Assembly (NCBI RefSeq): GCF_004114975.1
Contig: NZ_CP030051.1
Span: 6,572,001 to 6,636,000, forward strand
DNA length: 64,000 bases
From: Bradyrhizobium guangdongense
GTDB taxonomy: Bacteria > Pseudomonadota > Alphaproteobacteria > Rhizobiales > Xanthobacteraceae
Direction of reading: 5' to 3'
The translations under genes and the position numbers were made by a program. Below, in pieces: positions 1 through 8,535 of this stretch. The notes beneath the pieces were generated by a model. That model saw only the letters and a list, made by a program, of their open reading frames with translations. It made no database searches and had not been told where the DNA came from. Position 1 is the stretch's first letter, and each line of letters starts with the position of its first letter.

Positions 1-2561
1 AGCTCGGCCTTCCCACCGAGGAGGACGATGCCGAGGCGCTGGCGCGCCCGCCGCGCAGCAAGATGGAGGCGCTCGGCGTCAAAGCGACGGCCGACGCACT
101 GGAATCCCTGATCCGCGAGGGCCGCCCCGAGTTCCGCAAGGGCGACGGCTCGATGAAGGTGTGGACGCCGCACCGGCCGCCGCGCCCGGAAAAGTCCGAA
201 GGCGGCGTGCGCTTCGAGATCAAGTCCGAATACCAGCCGCGCGGCGACCAGCCGACCGCGATCAAGGAGCTGGTCGAGGGCATCGAGCGCAACGACCGTT
301 CGCAGGTGCTGCTCGGCGTCACCGGCTCCGGCAAGACCTACACCATGGCCAAGGTGATCGAGGCGACGCAGCGCCCGGCGCTGATCCTCGCGCCGAACAA
401 GACGCTGGCCGCCCAGCTCTATGGCGAGTTCAAGAACTTCTTCCCCGACAACGCCGTCGAGTACTTCGTCAGCTATTACGACTATTACCAGCCGGAAGCC
501 TACGTTCCGCGCACCGACACCTACATCGAGAAGGATTCGTCGATCAACGAGCAAATCGACCGCATGCGCCACTCGGCGACGCGCGCGCTGCTCGAACGCG
601 ACGACGTCATCATCGTCGCCTCGGTATCCTGCATCTACGGTATCGGCTCGGTCGAGACCTATACCGCGATGACCTTCGCGCTGAAGAAGGGCGAGCGCAT
701 CGACCAGCGCCAGCTCATCGCCGATCTCGTCGCGCTGCAGTACAAGCGCACCCAGGCCGATTTCACCCGCGGCACCTTCCGCGTCCGCGGCGACGTCATC
801 GACATCTTCCCGGCGCACTATGAAGACCGCGCCTGGCGCGTGAATTTGTTCGGCGACACCATCGAGAACATCGAGGAGTTCGATCCGCTCACCGGCCACA
901 AGCAGGACGAGCTCGAATTCATCAAGATGTACGCCAACTCGCACTACGTGACGCCGCGGCCGACGCTGGTGCAGGCGATCAAGTCGATCAAATCGGAATT
1001 GAAGCTGCGGCTCGACCAGCTCAACAACCAGGGGCGCCTGCTGGAGGCACAGCGGCTGGAGCAGCGAACCACCTTCGACCTCGAGATGATGGAGGCGACG
1101 GGCAGCTGCGCCGGCATCGAGAACTATTCGCGCTATCTCACCGGGCGCCGCCCCGGCGAGCCGCCGCCGACGCTGTTCGAATACGTCCCCGACAATGCGC
1201 TGATCTTCGCCGACGAAAGCCACGTCACCATTCCGCAGATCGGCGCCATGTTCCGCGGCGACTTCCGCCGCAAGGCAACGCTGGCCGAATACGGCTTCCG
1301 CCTGCCCTCCTGCATGGACAACCGCCCCTTGCGTTTCGAGGAGTGGGACATGATGCGGCCGCAGACGATCGCGGTGTCGGCGACGCCGGGTGGATGGGAG
1401 CTCAACGAGAGCGGCGGCGTGTTCGTCGAGCAGGTCATTCGCCCCACAGGCCTGATCGATCCGCCCGTCGACATCCGCCCGGCCCGCACCCAGGTCGACG
1501 ATCTCGTCGGCGAGGTGCGCGCCACGGCGCAGGCCGGCTATCGCTCGCTGATCACGGTGCTCACCAAGCGCATGGCGGAGGATCTCACCGAATACCTGCA
1601 TGAGCAGGGGATTCGCGTCCGCTACATGCACTCTGATATCGACACGATCGAGCGCATCGAGATCATCCGGGATCTTCGGCTCGGCGCGTTCGACGCGCTG
1701 GTCGGCATCAACCTGCTGCGCGAAGGCCTCGACATTCCCGAATGCGCCCTCGTCGCGATCCTCGACGCCGACAAGGAAGGTTTTCTGCGCAGCGAGACTT
1801 CGCTGATCCAGACCATCGGCCGCGCCGCGCGCAACGTCGACGGCAAGGTGATCCTCTATGCCGACCAGATGACCGGCTCGATGGAGCGCGCCATCGCCGA
1901 GACAAACCGCCGCCGCGAGAAGCAGGTCGAGTACAACACCGCCAACGGCATCACGCCTGAGAGCGTGAAGAAGCATATCGGCGACATCCTCAACTCCGTC
2001 TACGAGCGCGACCACGTGCTGGTCGAGGTCGGCGGCCACGACATGACCGACGACGTCATCTCGATCGGCCACAATTTCGAAGCGGTGCTGGCCGATCTCG
2101 AAACGCGGATGCGCGAGGCCGCGGCCGACCTGAACTTCGAGGAAGCCGCCCGCCTCCGCGACGAGGTCAAGCGCCTGCGCGCCACCGAGCTCGCGGTGGT
2201 GGACGATCCCACCGCAAAGCAGCGCACGGTCACGACCAAGGCCGGCGCCTATGCCGGCACGAGGAAATACGGCGACGCCGCGAACCTGCCGGTCAGCGCG
2301 ATGAAGAACAAGAGCGCCGCGACCGCGCTCAAGGCCGGCGGGGCCAAGGGCTCACGCGTGCACAAGCCGCATCTCGACGAGATGCACGGTCCGGAATCGC
2401 TGCCCTATCGCACCAGCCCGACATTGCCGTCGAAGCCGTTCGGCGGAAACAGCCGGATCATCCAGCCGACGGACTCGCGGCAGTCAGGGCCGGAGTTCGG
2501 GCCCGCGCCGAAGTCGACGGGCGGGGCACCGGGGCGACGCGGTCGGTGGAAGAAGAGGTAG
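1..2561 (+). CDS. uvrB: UvrABC system protein B, 5'-truncated by the window edge
   Basis: DNA-damage recognition helicase subunit of nucleotide excision repair; it receives damaged DNA from UvrA and recruits UvrC. The frame is open from base 3, so the true start lies upstream; the ATG at 63 is internal or alternative. Counting from that ATG, the usual UvrB beginning (YQPRGDQP) is near residue 57, Walker A GVTGSGKT near 85-92, the beta-hairpin region [12 protein letters not shown] follows, and the Walker B box reads DESH. A UVR motif ([15 protein letters not shown]), the UvrC contact, lies near 690-710. The protein then continues for about 110 further basic residues. Both ends are longer than the compact UvrB of enteric bacteria. 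uvrC is encoded on the same strand about 30 kb downstream. Identity is certain; the extension roles are unknown. Confidence 0.97.
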   Translation, partial: LGLPTEEDDAEALARPPRSKMEALGVKATADALESLIREGRPEFRKGDGSMKVWTPHRPPRPEKSEGGVRFEIKSEYQPRGDQPTAIKELVEGIERNDRSQVLLGVTGSGKTYTMAKVIEATQRPALILAPNKTLAAQLYGEFKNFFPDNAVEYFVSYYDYYQPEAYVPRTDTYIEKDSSINEQIDRMRHSATRALLERDDVIIVASVSCIYGIGSVETYTAMTFALKKGERIDQRQLIADLVALQYKRTQADFTRGTFRVRGDVIDIFPAHYEDRAWRVNLFGDTIENIEEFDPLTGHKQDELEFIKMYANSHYVTPRPTLVQAIKSIKSELKLRLDQLNNQGRLLEAQRLEQRTTFDLEMMEATGSCAGIENYSRYLTGRRPGEPPPTLFEYVPDNALIFADESHVTIPQIGAMFRGDFRRKATLAEYGFRLPSCMDNRPLRFEEWDMMRPQTIAVSATPGGWELNESGGVFVEQVIRPTGLIDPPVDIRPARTQVDDLVGEVRATAQAGYRSLITVLTKRMAEDLTEYLHEQGIRVRYMHSDIDTIERIEIIRDLRLGAFDALVGINLLREGLDIPECALVAILDADKEGFLRSETSLIQTIGRAARNVDGKVILYADQMTGSMERAIAETNRRREKQVEYNTANGITPESVKKHIGDILNSVYERDHVLVEVGGHDMTDDVISIGHNFEAVLADLETRMREAAADLNFEEAARLRDEVKRLRATELAVVDDPTAKQRTVTTKAGAYAGTRKYGDAANLPVSAMKNKSAATALKAGGAKGSRVHKPHLDEMHGPESLPYRTSPTLPSKPFGGNSRIIQPTDSRQSGPEFGPAPKSTGGAPGRRGRWKKR

Positions 2562-2598
2562 GTTATTGGCGAAGAGAGCCGGCGATGCTGCACGATAG

Positions 2599-2632
2599 AT
2601 CCCGGTCTCGCGAGGTCACACGAGACCGGGAT
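2599..2632. terminator. Perfect 12-bp hairpin between convergent genes
   Basis: A perfect inverted repeat (ATCCCGGTCTCG / CGAGACCGGGAT, 10-base loop) lies 38 bases after the uvrB stop and just before the end of the convergent SEC-C gene. There is no T-run on either side, so it is either a weak bidirectional terminator or a repeat-type hairpin. The structure is seen directly; the function is inferred from position. Confidence 0.5.
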
Positions 2633-2646
2633 ATCGCGTTCGCCAA

Positions 2647-2965
2647 TCACCGCCGGCAGAACACCGCTACTCCCTGAAAGTAATAGCCGCGGTTGGAGCC
2701 GTCATAACTGCCTGAGCTCATGCAGCAGGCCTTGAAACCTGCGTCCGGAGCCGCATGGGCAGAGGTCGTTGCGGCCGAGCTTTTCGCTCAGCTCGACGTC
2801 GCCGTGAACGACGCGCGCGCCGCGTTTGACGTGGGTTTCCGAGGGGAAAGACTTCCGCCGCTTACGCGTGACGCTGAAAGCCAGGGAGGTTTTCGAGATC
2901 GCGGGACTTGCGCATGACGCCCTCCATCGGTTCGGGAAGCGCGGCCGATTGCCGCCGCGCTTCAC
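2647..2965 (-). pseudogene. Small SEC-C zinc-binding protein interrupted by a frameshift
   Basis: The minus-strand frame contains [16 protein letters not shown], the first half of a SEC-C motif (consensus C-P-C-G-S-G...CC), then runs out of frame to a stop at 2702. Skipping one base after the Phe codon (sequence AGG TTT C AAG) restores the missing half, [19 protein letters not shown], ending at 2647. The split is therefore a single-base frameshift inside the zinc motif. The start is unclear: GTG at 2965 gives a basic N-terminus, and an ATG at 2927 opens another frame. SEC-C domains bind one zinc through C-x-C...CC and occur as small accessory proteins. It could be a decayed gene, a sequence error, or +1 frameshifting at TTT C; no close partner gene is present. 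Confidence 0.6.
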
Positions 2966-3008
2966 TATCACGATGTCGGGTGCACGGGAAGACGCAGCGC
3001 CTGCGGGC

Positions 3009-3242
3009 CTACAGCTTGCCCTGCCCGGTCGTCTGGGTCTGTTGCTGCTGCTTCTCCTGCTCCTTGGCATGGTGGCGGCCGTAGAGGCAGCCGGCGGCGG
3101 CGCCTAACATGCCGTGATGGCCGGCATAATGGCCGGCGACGCCGCCGACGACGGCGCCCTTGATGCAGCCCTTGGCGTCGGCGGCGGAGGTGGCGCCGAG
3201 CATGAGAAGCGCGGCAGCGGCGGCGAGAAGCGGGGATTTCAT
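3009..3242 (-). CDS. Small exported glycine-rich protein, 77 aa
   Basis: The start at 3242 is chosen because AGGAGA stands 8 bases before the ATG; the frame is open for about 100 further codons upstream but without a site. Residues 1-23 form a signal peptide (lysine, alanine/leucine core, ADA cleavage). The mature part has a glycine-zipper-like stretch ([23 protein letters not shown]) with two cysteines, then a charged Gln-rich tail. Glycine-zipper segments of this kind are known in small periplasmic or outer-membrane associated proteins. Function not recognised. It runs convergent to uvrB and divergent from the SnoaL-like genes. Confidence 0.75.
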   Translation of the reverse strand: MKSPLLAAAAALLMLGATSAADAKGCIKGAVVGGVAGHYAGHHGMLGAAAGCLYGRHHAKEQEKQQQQTQTTGQGKL

Positions 3243-3438
3243 GATCGATGTCTCCTGCGGGTGTCCGCGTCTCAACGAACACGGGCGGGCTGGGGTTCCA
3301 CCGCGCGCTGCATGGCGTGAACCACCATGCATGGAAGCGCGACCCATCGCTGGATATCCCTGTGTTTTTGCGGATTGATGAAGCCGGGGGCCGCGCGATA
3401 GCGTTTGCAATCCACGGCCGGTGCGGGCGGGACAGCCT

Positions 3439-3891
3439 ATGACGATCGAATCGTTGAACAAGCAACGCGTGCTGCATCTGCTCGACGCTCTTGCGCGCGG
3501 CGATCTCGATGACGCGCTGTCGTGCTGCACCGACGACGTCGACTTCCTCACTCACGCCCCGATCGACGTGCTGCCGCATATGGGCCCCCGCCACGGCAAG
3601 GCCGAGCTACGCGAGCTCTGGCGAACGGTCTGGTTGCGTTACTCCGAGATTCGTTACAAGGCGCCGCAGATCCTGGCTGATGGCGACGAGGTGGCGACCT
3701 ACCTGCAGGCCCATTTCAAGAAGCGCAGCAACGGCCGGATCGTCCAGTTCGACATGGCGGTATTCTACAGCTTCCGGAACGGCCAGATCGCACAGATCCG
3801 CGAAATCATCGATTCCTACGATCTGGTGCAGCAGGTGCTGGAGAGGGAGATCGGCCCCATGATCGTGGCGGCGGAGGCGGACGGGCTGTAG
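3439..3891 (+). CDS. SnoaL-like (NTF2 fold) protein, copy 1
   Basis: A 150-residue protein with the length and motif spacing of the SnoaL/NTF2-like superfamily of small cone-shaped proteins, which includes ketosteroid isomerase-type enzymes and many of unknown substrate. It has an N-terminal helix (LLDALARGDLDDALSCCTDDV), a PIDVLPHMGPRHGK loop and a C-terminal strand/helix RNGQIAQIREIIDSYDLVQQVL. A GTG 18 bases upstream is in frame; the ATG at 3439 is preferred because its protein aligns with copy 2. The next gene (4103-4543) shares the PID[VM].P..G.R.GKA loop and the closing [ID]DS/T[YF]DLV[QE]Q segment, so the two are paralogues about 200 bases apart. Enzyme activity is not predictable from sequence. 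Confidence 0.8.
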   Translation: MTIESLNKQRVLHLLDALARGDLDDALSCCTDDVDFLTHAPIDVLPHMGPRHGKAELRELWRTVWLRYSEIRYKAPQILADGDEVATYLQAHFKKRSNGRIVQFDMAVFYSFRNGQIAQIREIIDSYDLVQQVLEREIGPMIVAAEADGL

Positions 3892-3976
3892 CCCGACGGG
3901 CCGCCCCCCGGGAGATTACGGGGTTCTATTGTAAATCTCACAAAACGCCATCAATTGTGCATTGCAAAAACGTGAA

Positions 3977-4004
3977 TTGCGTTTTGGCCGAAACCGCGTA
4001 TTTT
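3977..4004 (+). promoter_or_regulatory. Possible sigma-70-type promoter in an AT-rich gap
   Basis: The 3916-4020 gap is visibly AT-rich compared with its surroundings. It contains TTGCGT (3977-3982), a 16-base spacer and TATTTT (3999-4004), a reasonable housekeeping promoter about 100 bases before the second SnoaL-like gene. Inferred from consensus only. Confidence 0.3.
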
Positions 4005-4102
4005 GTTCGCATACAAATGAGTTGAGCGACCCCGGGGCGCCTTTACGGCGCATGGGGTTGTTTTCCGTTTTTCTTTGCAAGCCAGCTTCAGGACTGCCCA
4101 AA

Positions 4103-4543
4103 ATGACAGAGCACAGCCTCTGGCGTTTCTCGCGTGCATTGCATCGCGCGATCAACGACCGGCATTTCGAGGATATCGAGGCCCTGATCGACGAGGACGT
4201 CGACTGGGCGGTCTACGGCCCGATCGACATGTTTCCGTTCCTGGGCGCGCGCCAGGGCAAGGCGGCGGTGCTCCAGGTGATCCGCCAGCTCGCCGACAAT
4301 TTCCACGTCCGCCGTTTCGAGCGGGAGAGCATCATGCTGGGCGTCGATTCCGCCTCGTCGATGCTGCGCTATTCGCTCACCGCCTTGGATTCGGACAAGC
4401 CGATCAGCCTGCGCGTCGCGCAATTCGCCCAGTTCAGGGCTGGCAGGCTCATCAACATGCGCGTGCTGATCGACACCTTCGATCTGGTCGAGCAGGCACT
4501 CGGCCGCGCGATTCATCTGCCCAAGATGACCCGCGTCGGCTGA
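4103..4543 (+). CDS. SnoaL-like (NTF2 fold) protein, copy 2
   Basis: A 146-residue paralogue of the preceding SnoaL-like gene. The shared landmarks are DVDWAVYGPIDMFPFLGARQGKA near the middle of the N-terminal half and RAGRLINMRVLIDTFDLVEQAL near the C-terminus. The start at 4103 follows from the alignment with copy 1; the frame is open upstream to 3962 but that part is rich in unusual residues and overlaps the AT-rich promoter region. Substrate and role are unknown. The AT-rich gap before it suggests it has its own promoter rather than sharing a transcript with copy 1. Confidence 0.8.
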   Translation: MTEHSLWRFSRALHRAINDRHFEDIEALIDEDVDWAVYGPIDMFPFLGARQGKAAVLQVIRQLADNFHVRRFERESIMLGVDSASSMLRYSLTALDSDKPISLRVAQFAQFRAGRLINMRVLIDTFDLVEQALGRAIHLPKMTRVG

Positions 4544-4759
4544 GGGGGACACCAACGGGCTCCGCATTCCGGGACCGATCGACTGATGCTCCGGCGACCC
4601 GTCCCGGCCTCCAGCCCCGCCGGACGCGCAATCGTGGAGAGGCTCGTCATCGGGCGCGCGCGACTTGCGCGCGGCCCGTTGGTTCGTCATCCCAGGTGCC
4701 ACAATTTCGCAACGATGGTTCCGCATCTTCCGCGCGAACTGGGCTCGCGGGCAAGGGCA

Positions 4760-5683
4760 ATGGAATTCACGACAGGTTTTGGCTGGATCCGGCTGCCGCT
4801 GGCGGCCGCCTTCATTTTCGGCTCGGTTCTGACGGCCCAGGCGCAGATCATTCCGCCCTTCTCCCCGCCTCCCGCCGCCACCGCGCCTGACGACGAGGCG
4901 GACGAGGTCGCCGAGACGGCCCCCGACGTCAACGATACCGACGTGCTCAAAGGCATCGACGTCGACAAGCTCGACTGGAGCCAGCTCGCCATCGACGCCG
5001 GCACGCTCAACGACATCATCGCCGCCAAGAAGCGCGCGAAGGCTGCCGCCAATGACGGCATGAACTGGTCGTCCAACGCCAATGCCAACGGCTCCTCGGC
5101 CGTGACGGTGAAGCAGTCGGTGTCCCCGTTCTGGGATACCCGCATCGGCGCCGACATGACGGTGGCGAAAGAGCCGACCACGATGTCGGAGCTGCTGGCG
5201 GAGAAGGCCGCCAACGGCGGCAACCTGCCGCAATCCTCCGGCAGCGCCTGGGCCGCCGCGACCGCGCCGGGCGCGGGCGTGATCTGGGACAAGACCGCCG
5301 TTGAAGCCCGCGTCGATCCCGGCTCTGAGCAGAGCAAGCTCGGGGCGTCGCTGACCAAATCGATGCCGCTGTCGAGCGATACTTCGCTGACGCTGCAGAA
5401 CGGCTACAGCGTCAACCAGCAGGGCACCACGGCGCTGCCCGGCGTCGGCGGCCACGTCATCCGCAATTACGAGACCGACCAGTCCGCCAAGGTTTCCATC
5501 GCCGACACCGGCACCAGCATCAGTGCCGGCCGAACGCTGTCGACCACCGACGACAAGTGGCTGGGCAAGGTCGGCGCCGAACAGAAGCTGTTCGACAACG
5601 TCACCGTGTCGGGCTCGGTCGGCGAGACCTCGCAAGGGGTGATCAACAAGAGCGTGACGGCCGGCTTCAAGAAGAGCTGGTGA
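4760..5683 (+). CDS. Exported beta-rich protein, possible outer-membrane component
   Basis: A 307-residue protein starting MEFTTGFGWIRL; residues 1-29 are a signal peptide ending QAQ. A proline- and acid-rich linker (about 30-60) follows. The second half alternates hydrophobic and polar residues in short strands (SLTLQNGYSV, AKVSIADTGTSISAG, NVTVSGSVGETS) and the chain ends TAGFKKSW. A terminal aromatic residue after a beta strand is typical of outer-membrane barrels recognised by BamA, so an envelope location is plausible. The start is the only ATG close to the signal peptide; the ribosome site (AAGGGCA) is weak. The frame is open further upstream but without signal-peptide logic. Family not recognised. 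Confidence 0.7.
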   Translation: MEFTTGFGWIRLPLAAAFIFGSVLTAQAQIIPPFSPPPAATAPDDEADEVAETAPDVNDTDVLKGIDVDKLDWSQLAIDAGTLNDIIAAKKRAKAAANDGMNWSSNANANGSSAVTVKQSVSPFWDTRIGADMTVAKEPTTMSELLAEKAANGGNLPQSSGSAWAAATAPGAGVIWDKTAVEARVDPGSEQSKLGASLTKSMPLSSDTSLTLQNGYSVNQQGTTALPGVGGHVIRNYETDQSAKVSIADTGTSISAGRTLSTTDDKWLGKVGAEQKLFDNVTVSGSVGETSQGVINKSVTAGFKKSW

Positions 5684-5850
5684 GGCTCCTTCAGACTCTC
5701 CTAACCATACGCCACGGCAAAGCCCCCGAATCGTCCGCCCTTGCCGTATCTCGGCCCCGTTGCGGTCAAAATCCGACGCCCTAGTCGGATCACCGACGCC
5801 GTCGTGCGGGGGACACTCGCGCTGCGCTCAACGCGAACAGGGGAACCTTG

Positions 5851-6273
5851 ATGAACGCCATTCGTCCGGAAAAGATCGAAGCCACCGAGACCGAGACGGT
5901 CGACAGCAACCTTGCCGCCGTGACCGAAGTCGAGGCCGGCATCCGCGATTTCGTCCGCAACGACATCGCATATCTGCGCCGGCCTGCCACTGCCACCACC
6001 GACGCGCCGCCGCTCGATCCGAGCGCGGAAGCCACCGTCACCAACGTCAACTCGCTGATCCAGCGCGTCGCCGGCACCTCGCTCGCCGAGATCGAGAACC
6101 TGATCTCCGAGCTCGAGAGCCTGCGCGACCTGCTTCATGCCGAAGGCCAGCGCGTCCAGCGCGAGATCTCGGGCTACGCCCAGCTCAGCCAGGCCGCGAT
6201 GAAGTCGACGCGCATGATCGCCGACAACGTCGCCCAGTGGAAGCGCGCCGCCGACGGTCTGCGCAACAGCTGA
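5851..6273 (+). CDS. Conserved-looking helical protein of unknown function, 140 aa
   Basis: AGGGGA lies 6 bases before the ATG at 5851; a TTG directly before it is in frame but less likely. The first 70 residues are acidic and Thr/Ala-rich. Residues about 70-140 read as a long amphipathic helix or coiled coil with regular Leu/Ile spacing (SLAEIENLISELESLRDLL, then QREISGYAQLSQAAMKST). There is no signal peptide or membrane segment, so it is probably cytoplasmic. I do not recognise the family. The long heptad-like helix suggests oligomerisation or a partner protein. Confidence 0.7.
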   Translation: MNAIRPEKIEATETETVDSNLAAVTEVEAGIRDFVRNDIAYLRRPATATTDAPPLDPSAEATVTNVNSLIQRVAGTSLAEIENLISELESLRDLLHAEGQRVQREISGYAQLSQAAMKSTRMIADNVAQWKRAADGLRNS

Positions 6274-6369
6274 TCGGGCTATCCAAGCATCACGAACCGT
6301 CGCGTTCCGAGAAGGGGCGCGGCGGTTTTGATTCTGGGGGATGGGCTCACGCTGTTTCTCCAGGATAGG

Positions 6370-6475
6370 TGTCATCGCCCGATTCAATCGGGCGATCCAG
6401 TATTCCAGAGACGATAGTGATTGGACCGAGACGCCGCGGCGTACTGGATGCCCCGCTCAAGCCGGGGCATGACAG
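6370..6475. repeat. Dispersed palindromic repeat
   Basis: A mosaic of short inverted repeats (CGCCCGATTCAATCGGGCG; TGCCCCG..CGGGGCA) flanked by GTCATC and GCATGACAG. The 318-base gap from 6274 to 6592 holds only this element and a T-arm-like hairpin at 6511-6525. The same style of repeat recurs at many intergenic sites in this window. Confidence 0.65.
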
Positions 6476-6592
6476 CGGTAGATATGGCTACGCGCGCGGC
6501 ATGACAGGACGTGGATTGAACCCACCGCCCTATCCCCGCGACCAAAGCCTAGCGCCCGTGCCACTGACGGCCGGGACTCGGGGGCATTTCAG

Positions 6593-6730
6593 ATGGAAAG
6601 CATTCGGCCCGACACCACGGACCCGATCCCGTTGCGGCCGGCGCCGAACCAGTTCGGCACTATCATGCTGCGCTTTGTCGGGCTGCTGGCGGTTGCGATC
6701 GCGATTTTGGCGTTCGTCTATAGCCGCTGA
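6593..6730 (+). CDS. Micro-protein with one membrane segment, 45 aa
   Basis: A short gene: ATG at 6593, GGGGG 8 bases upstream, TGA at 6728. The product begins MESIRPDTTDPIPLRPAPNQF, a polar proline-rich N-terminus, and ends with one clear hydrophobic helix (IMLRFVGLLAVAIAILAFVY) and SR. Single-span micro-proteins of this type often sit in the inner membrane and modulate larger partners, but no partner is evident here. It converges on another single-span micro-gene (6796-6942). Support comes from the ribosome site, the clean helix and GC-type codon use; its small size keeps confidence moderate. Confidence 0.6.
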   Translation: MESIRPDTTDPIPLRPAPNQFGTIMLRFVGLLAVAIAILAFVYSR

Positions 6731-6784
6731 GGGCGGAGGCCACGACGCGGCCCCGCGCGGAGGCCAATTCGTGGCCCCGCGGAG

Positions 6785-6800
6785 TTAACGAGCGCTTAAC
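6785..6800. promoter_or_regulatory. CtrA-type box TTAA-N7-TTAAC between convergent micro-genes
   Basis: TTAACGAGCGCTTAAC matches the CtrA consensus TTAA-N7-TTAAC in this orientation and, because it is nearly palindromic, also on the other strand. It overlaps the stop codon of the minus-strand micro-gene and lies after the end of the plus-strand one, so it is not in a normal promoter position. The match is real; function is doubtful. Confidence 0.2.
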
Positions 6801-6942
6801 GGCTCGCGTCGACGGTCGAGGCTTCCAGGGTGTAGGCGCCGTCGGCGTAACCCTTCACCACCATGCCGGCGACGAGCATCACGGCCAGCGTCGCAGTCGC
6901 AAAGATGAATCCGACCAACTTGAGTGCGCCGCGGTCTGCCAT
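6796..6942 (-). CDS. Micro-protein with one membrane segment, 48 aa
   Basis: The start at 6942 has GAGGAC just upstream; the frame is open 23 codons further but without a good site. The product MADRGALKLVGF... has a single hydrophobic helix at about residues 8-30 (LVGFIFATATLAVMLVAGMVV) and a short polar C-terminus ending TVDASR. It is most likely an inner-membrane micro-protein with the C-terminus outside. Family not recognised. It is convergent with the other micro-gene, with 65 bases between the stops. Confidence 0.65.
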   Translation of the reverse strand: MADRGALKLVGFIFATATLAVMLVAGMVVKGYADGAYTLEASTVDASR

Positions 6943-7142
6943 AGTCCTCGTCCCCTGTACTCTGCCAATTCGTTTCAAATAGACAGCGACAGGTTCATAA
7001 TTGGTTAGCAACTCGATGGTTCCGGCAGCTGCGTCGTGAGCGGCCAGCCAACTCGCGAGGCTTATGGCAGCCGCCTGGAATCGCGTCCATAGCGCGCGGG
7101 CAACACTCGCGCGCTGTTTTGGGCGTTCATCCTGGAACTGGT

Positions 7143-7622
7143 CTAACCGCCCTTCCGCATCGGCACGAACGCGCTGGCGGTGATGGAATAGACGTCCTCG
7201 CCGCGCTGATTGGTCCCAGTGGTGCGGGCCGTCAGGATGCCCCAGCCGGGACGCGAGCCGGAGGCACGCTTGTCGATGACTTCGTTGACGTAAGAGATGG
7301 TGTCACCCGCAAGCACCGGCTTGATCCAGCGCAGGTCGCGAAAGCCCGGTGACGGGCCCCACACCGCGACCTCCTCGCCGCGGCTTGCTGCTTCGCGCGC
7401 CAGGCGCTGGCCATCGGCGACAAGCAGGCTCATGCAGGCCGAGCCGACATGCCAGCCGGAGGCAGCGAGCCCGCCGAACAGCGAATTCTTGCCCTCCTCC
7501 TCGTCGAGGTGGAAGCGCTGCGGATCGAACTTGGCGGCGAATGTCTTGATGGCCTCTGCCGTGAACGTATAGCTGCCAATCTCGCGGCGTTGGCCGATCT
7601 CGATATCGTCGAAGAACCGCAT
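7143..7622 (-). CDS. MaoC-like hot-dog dehydratase, second gene of a pair
   Basis: A 159-residue hot-dog-fold protein of the MaoC/(R)-enoyl-CoA hydratase family, which hydrates or dehydrates CoA thioesters in fatty-acid or polyketide-type pathways. The conserved part is KTFAAKFDPQRFHLDEE...GGLAASGWH near residues 28-60; the D-x5-H arrangement is the hydratase signature. Its ATG overlaps the stop of the upstream MaoC gene by one base (TGATG), so the two are translationally coupled. The pair probably forms a heterodimer or two-domain equivalent, as known for split MaoC enzymes. The substrate is unknown. Confidence 0.88.
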   Translation of the reverse strand: MRFFDDIEIGQRREIGSYTFTAEAIKTFAAKFDPQRFHLDEEEGKNSLFGGLAASGWHVGSACMSLLVADGQRLAREAASRGEEVAVWGPSPGFRDLRWIKPVLAGDTISYVNEVIDKRASGSRPGWGILTARTTGTNQRGEDVYSITASAFVPMRKGG

Positions 7623-8074
7623 CAGACCGCTCCCTCGCGCCGCTCGATCAGGATCGGCGAGGTCATCTCGGCGAGCGCTTCGCCCCTGGCGTTGCGCACG
7701 GTGCATTTGAACTTGACGATGCCGAGGTTCGGCCGGCTCTTCGAGGTGCGTGCCTCGACGACATCGACGTCGAGCGTCAGATCGTCTCCCGGCCTGAGCG
7801 GCGAGAGCCAGCGCACCTCGTCGACGCCGGGAGATCCCAGCGAAGCGGCGCGGGCAATAAATCCGTCGGCCATCATCCGCATCATCAGCGAGCAGAGATG
7901 CCAGCCAGAGCCGGACAGGCCGCGCAGCATGCTCCGGCTAGCTGCCTCCTCGTCCAGATGCATCGGCTGCGGATCGAACTCGGCGGCGAAGGCCAGGATC
8001 TCGTCGCGGGTGACATGGCGCGGGCCGAACGTTCCGTAGCGGCCGGTCGGGAAATCTTCGAAGGTCAGGGTCAT
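7622..8074 (-). CDS. MaoC-like hot-dog dehydratase, first gene of a pair
   Basis: A 150-residue MaoC-family protein. The signature FAAEFDPQPMHLDEEAA near residues 28-44 carries the Asp/His catalytic pair, followed by GLSGSGWH and a C-terminal sheet (DDLTLDVDVVEARTSKSRPNLGIVKFKC). The start at 8074 (MTLTFEDFP) gives the normal family N-terminus; the frame continues 13 codons further upstream without family similarity. It lies directly upstream of and overlaps its paralogue. Both keep the hydratase motif, so neither looks like a purely structural partner. Confidence 0.87.
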   Translation of the reverse strand: MTLTFEDFPTGRYGTFGPRHVTRDEILAFAAEFDPQPMHLDEEAASRSMLRGLSGSGWHLCSLMMRMMADGFIARAASLGSPGVDEVRWLSPLRPGDDLTLDVDVVEARTSKSRPNLGIVKFKCTVRNARGEALAEMTSPILIERREGAV

Positions 8075-8232
8075 CTGGGAAAAGCTTTGCGGGAGGACAG
8101 ATTGTGGCCGCACTTTGCGGCAATCTCAACCCGCCGGCTCGCATGGCTCGTGCTACATTCGGCGAGTCGGGCCAAACCTGCCTCATTGTCCGGATGATAC
8201 GGTCGGCGGCACGATCTGCCCGGGGGAGAGAA

Positions 8233-8529
8233 ATGTTTTCATTCAGCGATCTGTTTCAATGGGACCGCTTCATTACGCCGACGATCATCAAGACCTTCTA
8301 CTGGCTGGTGATCGGCGTGATCTGCCTGTTCGGCCTCTCCGGAATCTTTGCCGGTCTCACCGCGATGGCGATCAGCCCGTTCGCCGGTTTCCTGATCGTG
8401 CTGGAATCGATCGCGGGCGTCGTCGTCGGGATCGTGTTCTCGCGCATCGCCGCGGAACTGATCCTGATCGTATTCCGCATCAACGAGCATCTCGGCGCGA
8501 TCAGGGATCAGGGCGGCGGGATGCGGTGA
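8233..8529 (+). CDS. DUF4282-type small inner-membrane protein
   Basis: A 98-residue protein with GGGGGAGAGAA directly before the ATG. FSFSDLFQWDRFITPTIIKTFYWL at the N-terminus and two membrane helices (about 20-43 and 50-75) are the layout of the DUF4282 family, whose function is not established. The C-terminus (FRINEHLGAIRD) is cytoplasmic-looking. It is divergent from the MaoC pair. Confidence 0.75.
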   Translation: MFSFSDLFQWDRFITPTIIKTFYWLVIGVICLFGLSGIFAGLTAMAISPFAGFLIVLESIAGVVVGIVFSRIAAELILIVFRINEHLGAIRDQGGGMR

Positions 8530-8535
8530 GGCTCC

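Noticed and set aside
6511..6525. T-arm-like hairpin GTGG-ATTGAAC-CCAC suggesting a tRNA on the minus strand
   Set aside because: I could not fit an acceptor stem, anticodon arm or D arm in the flanks; stem is only 4 bp. Probably chance or part of the repeat region.
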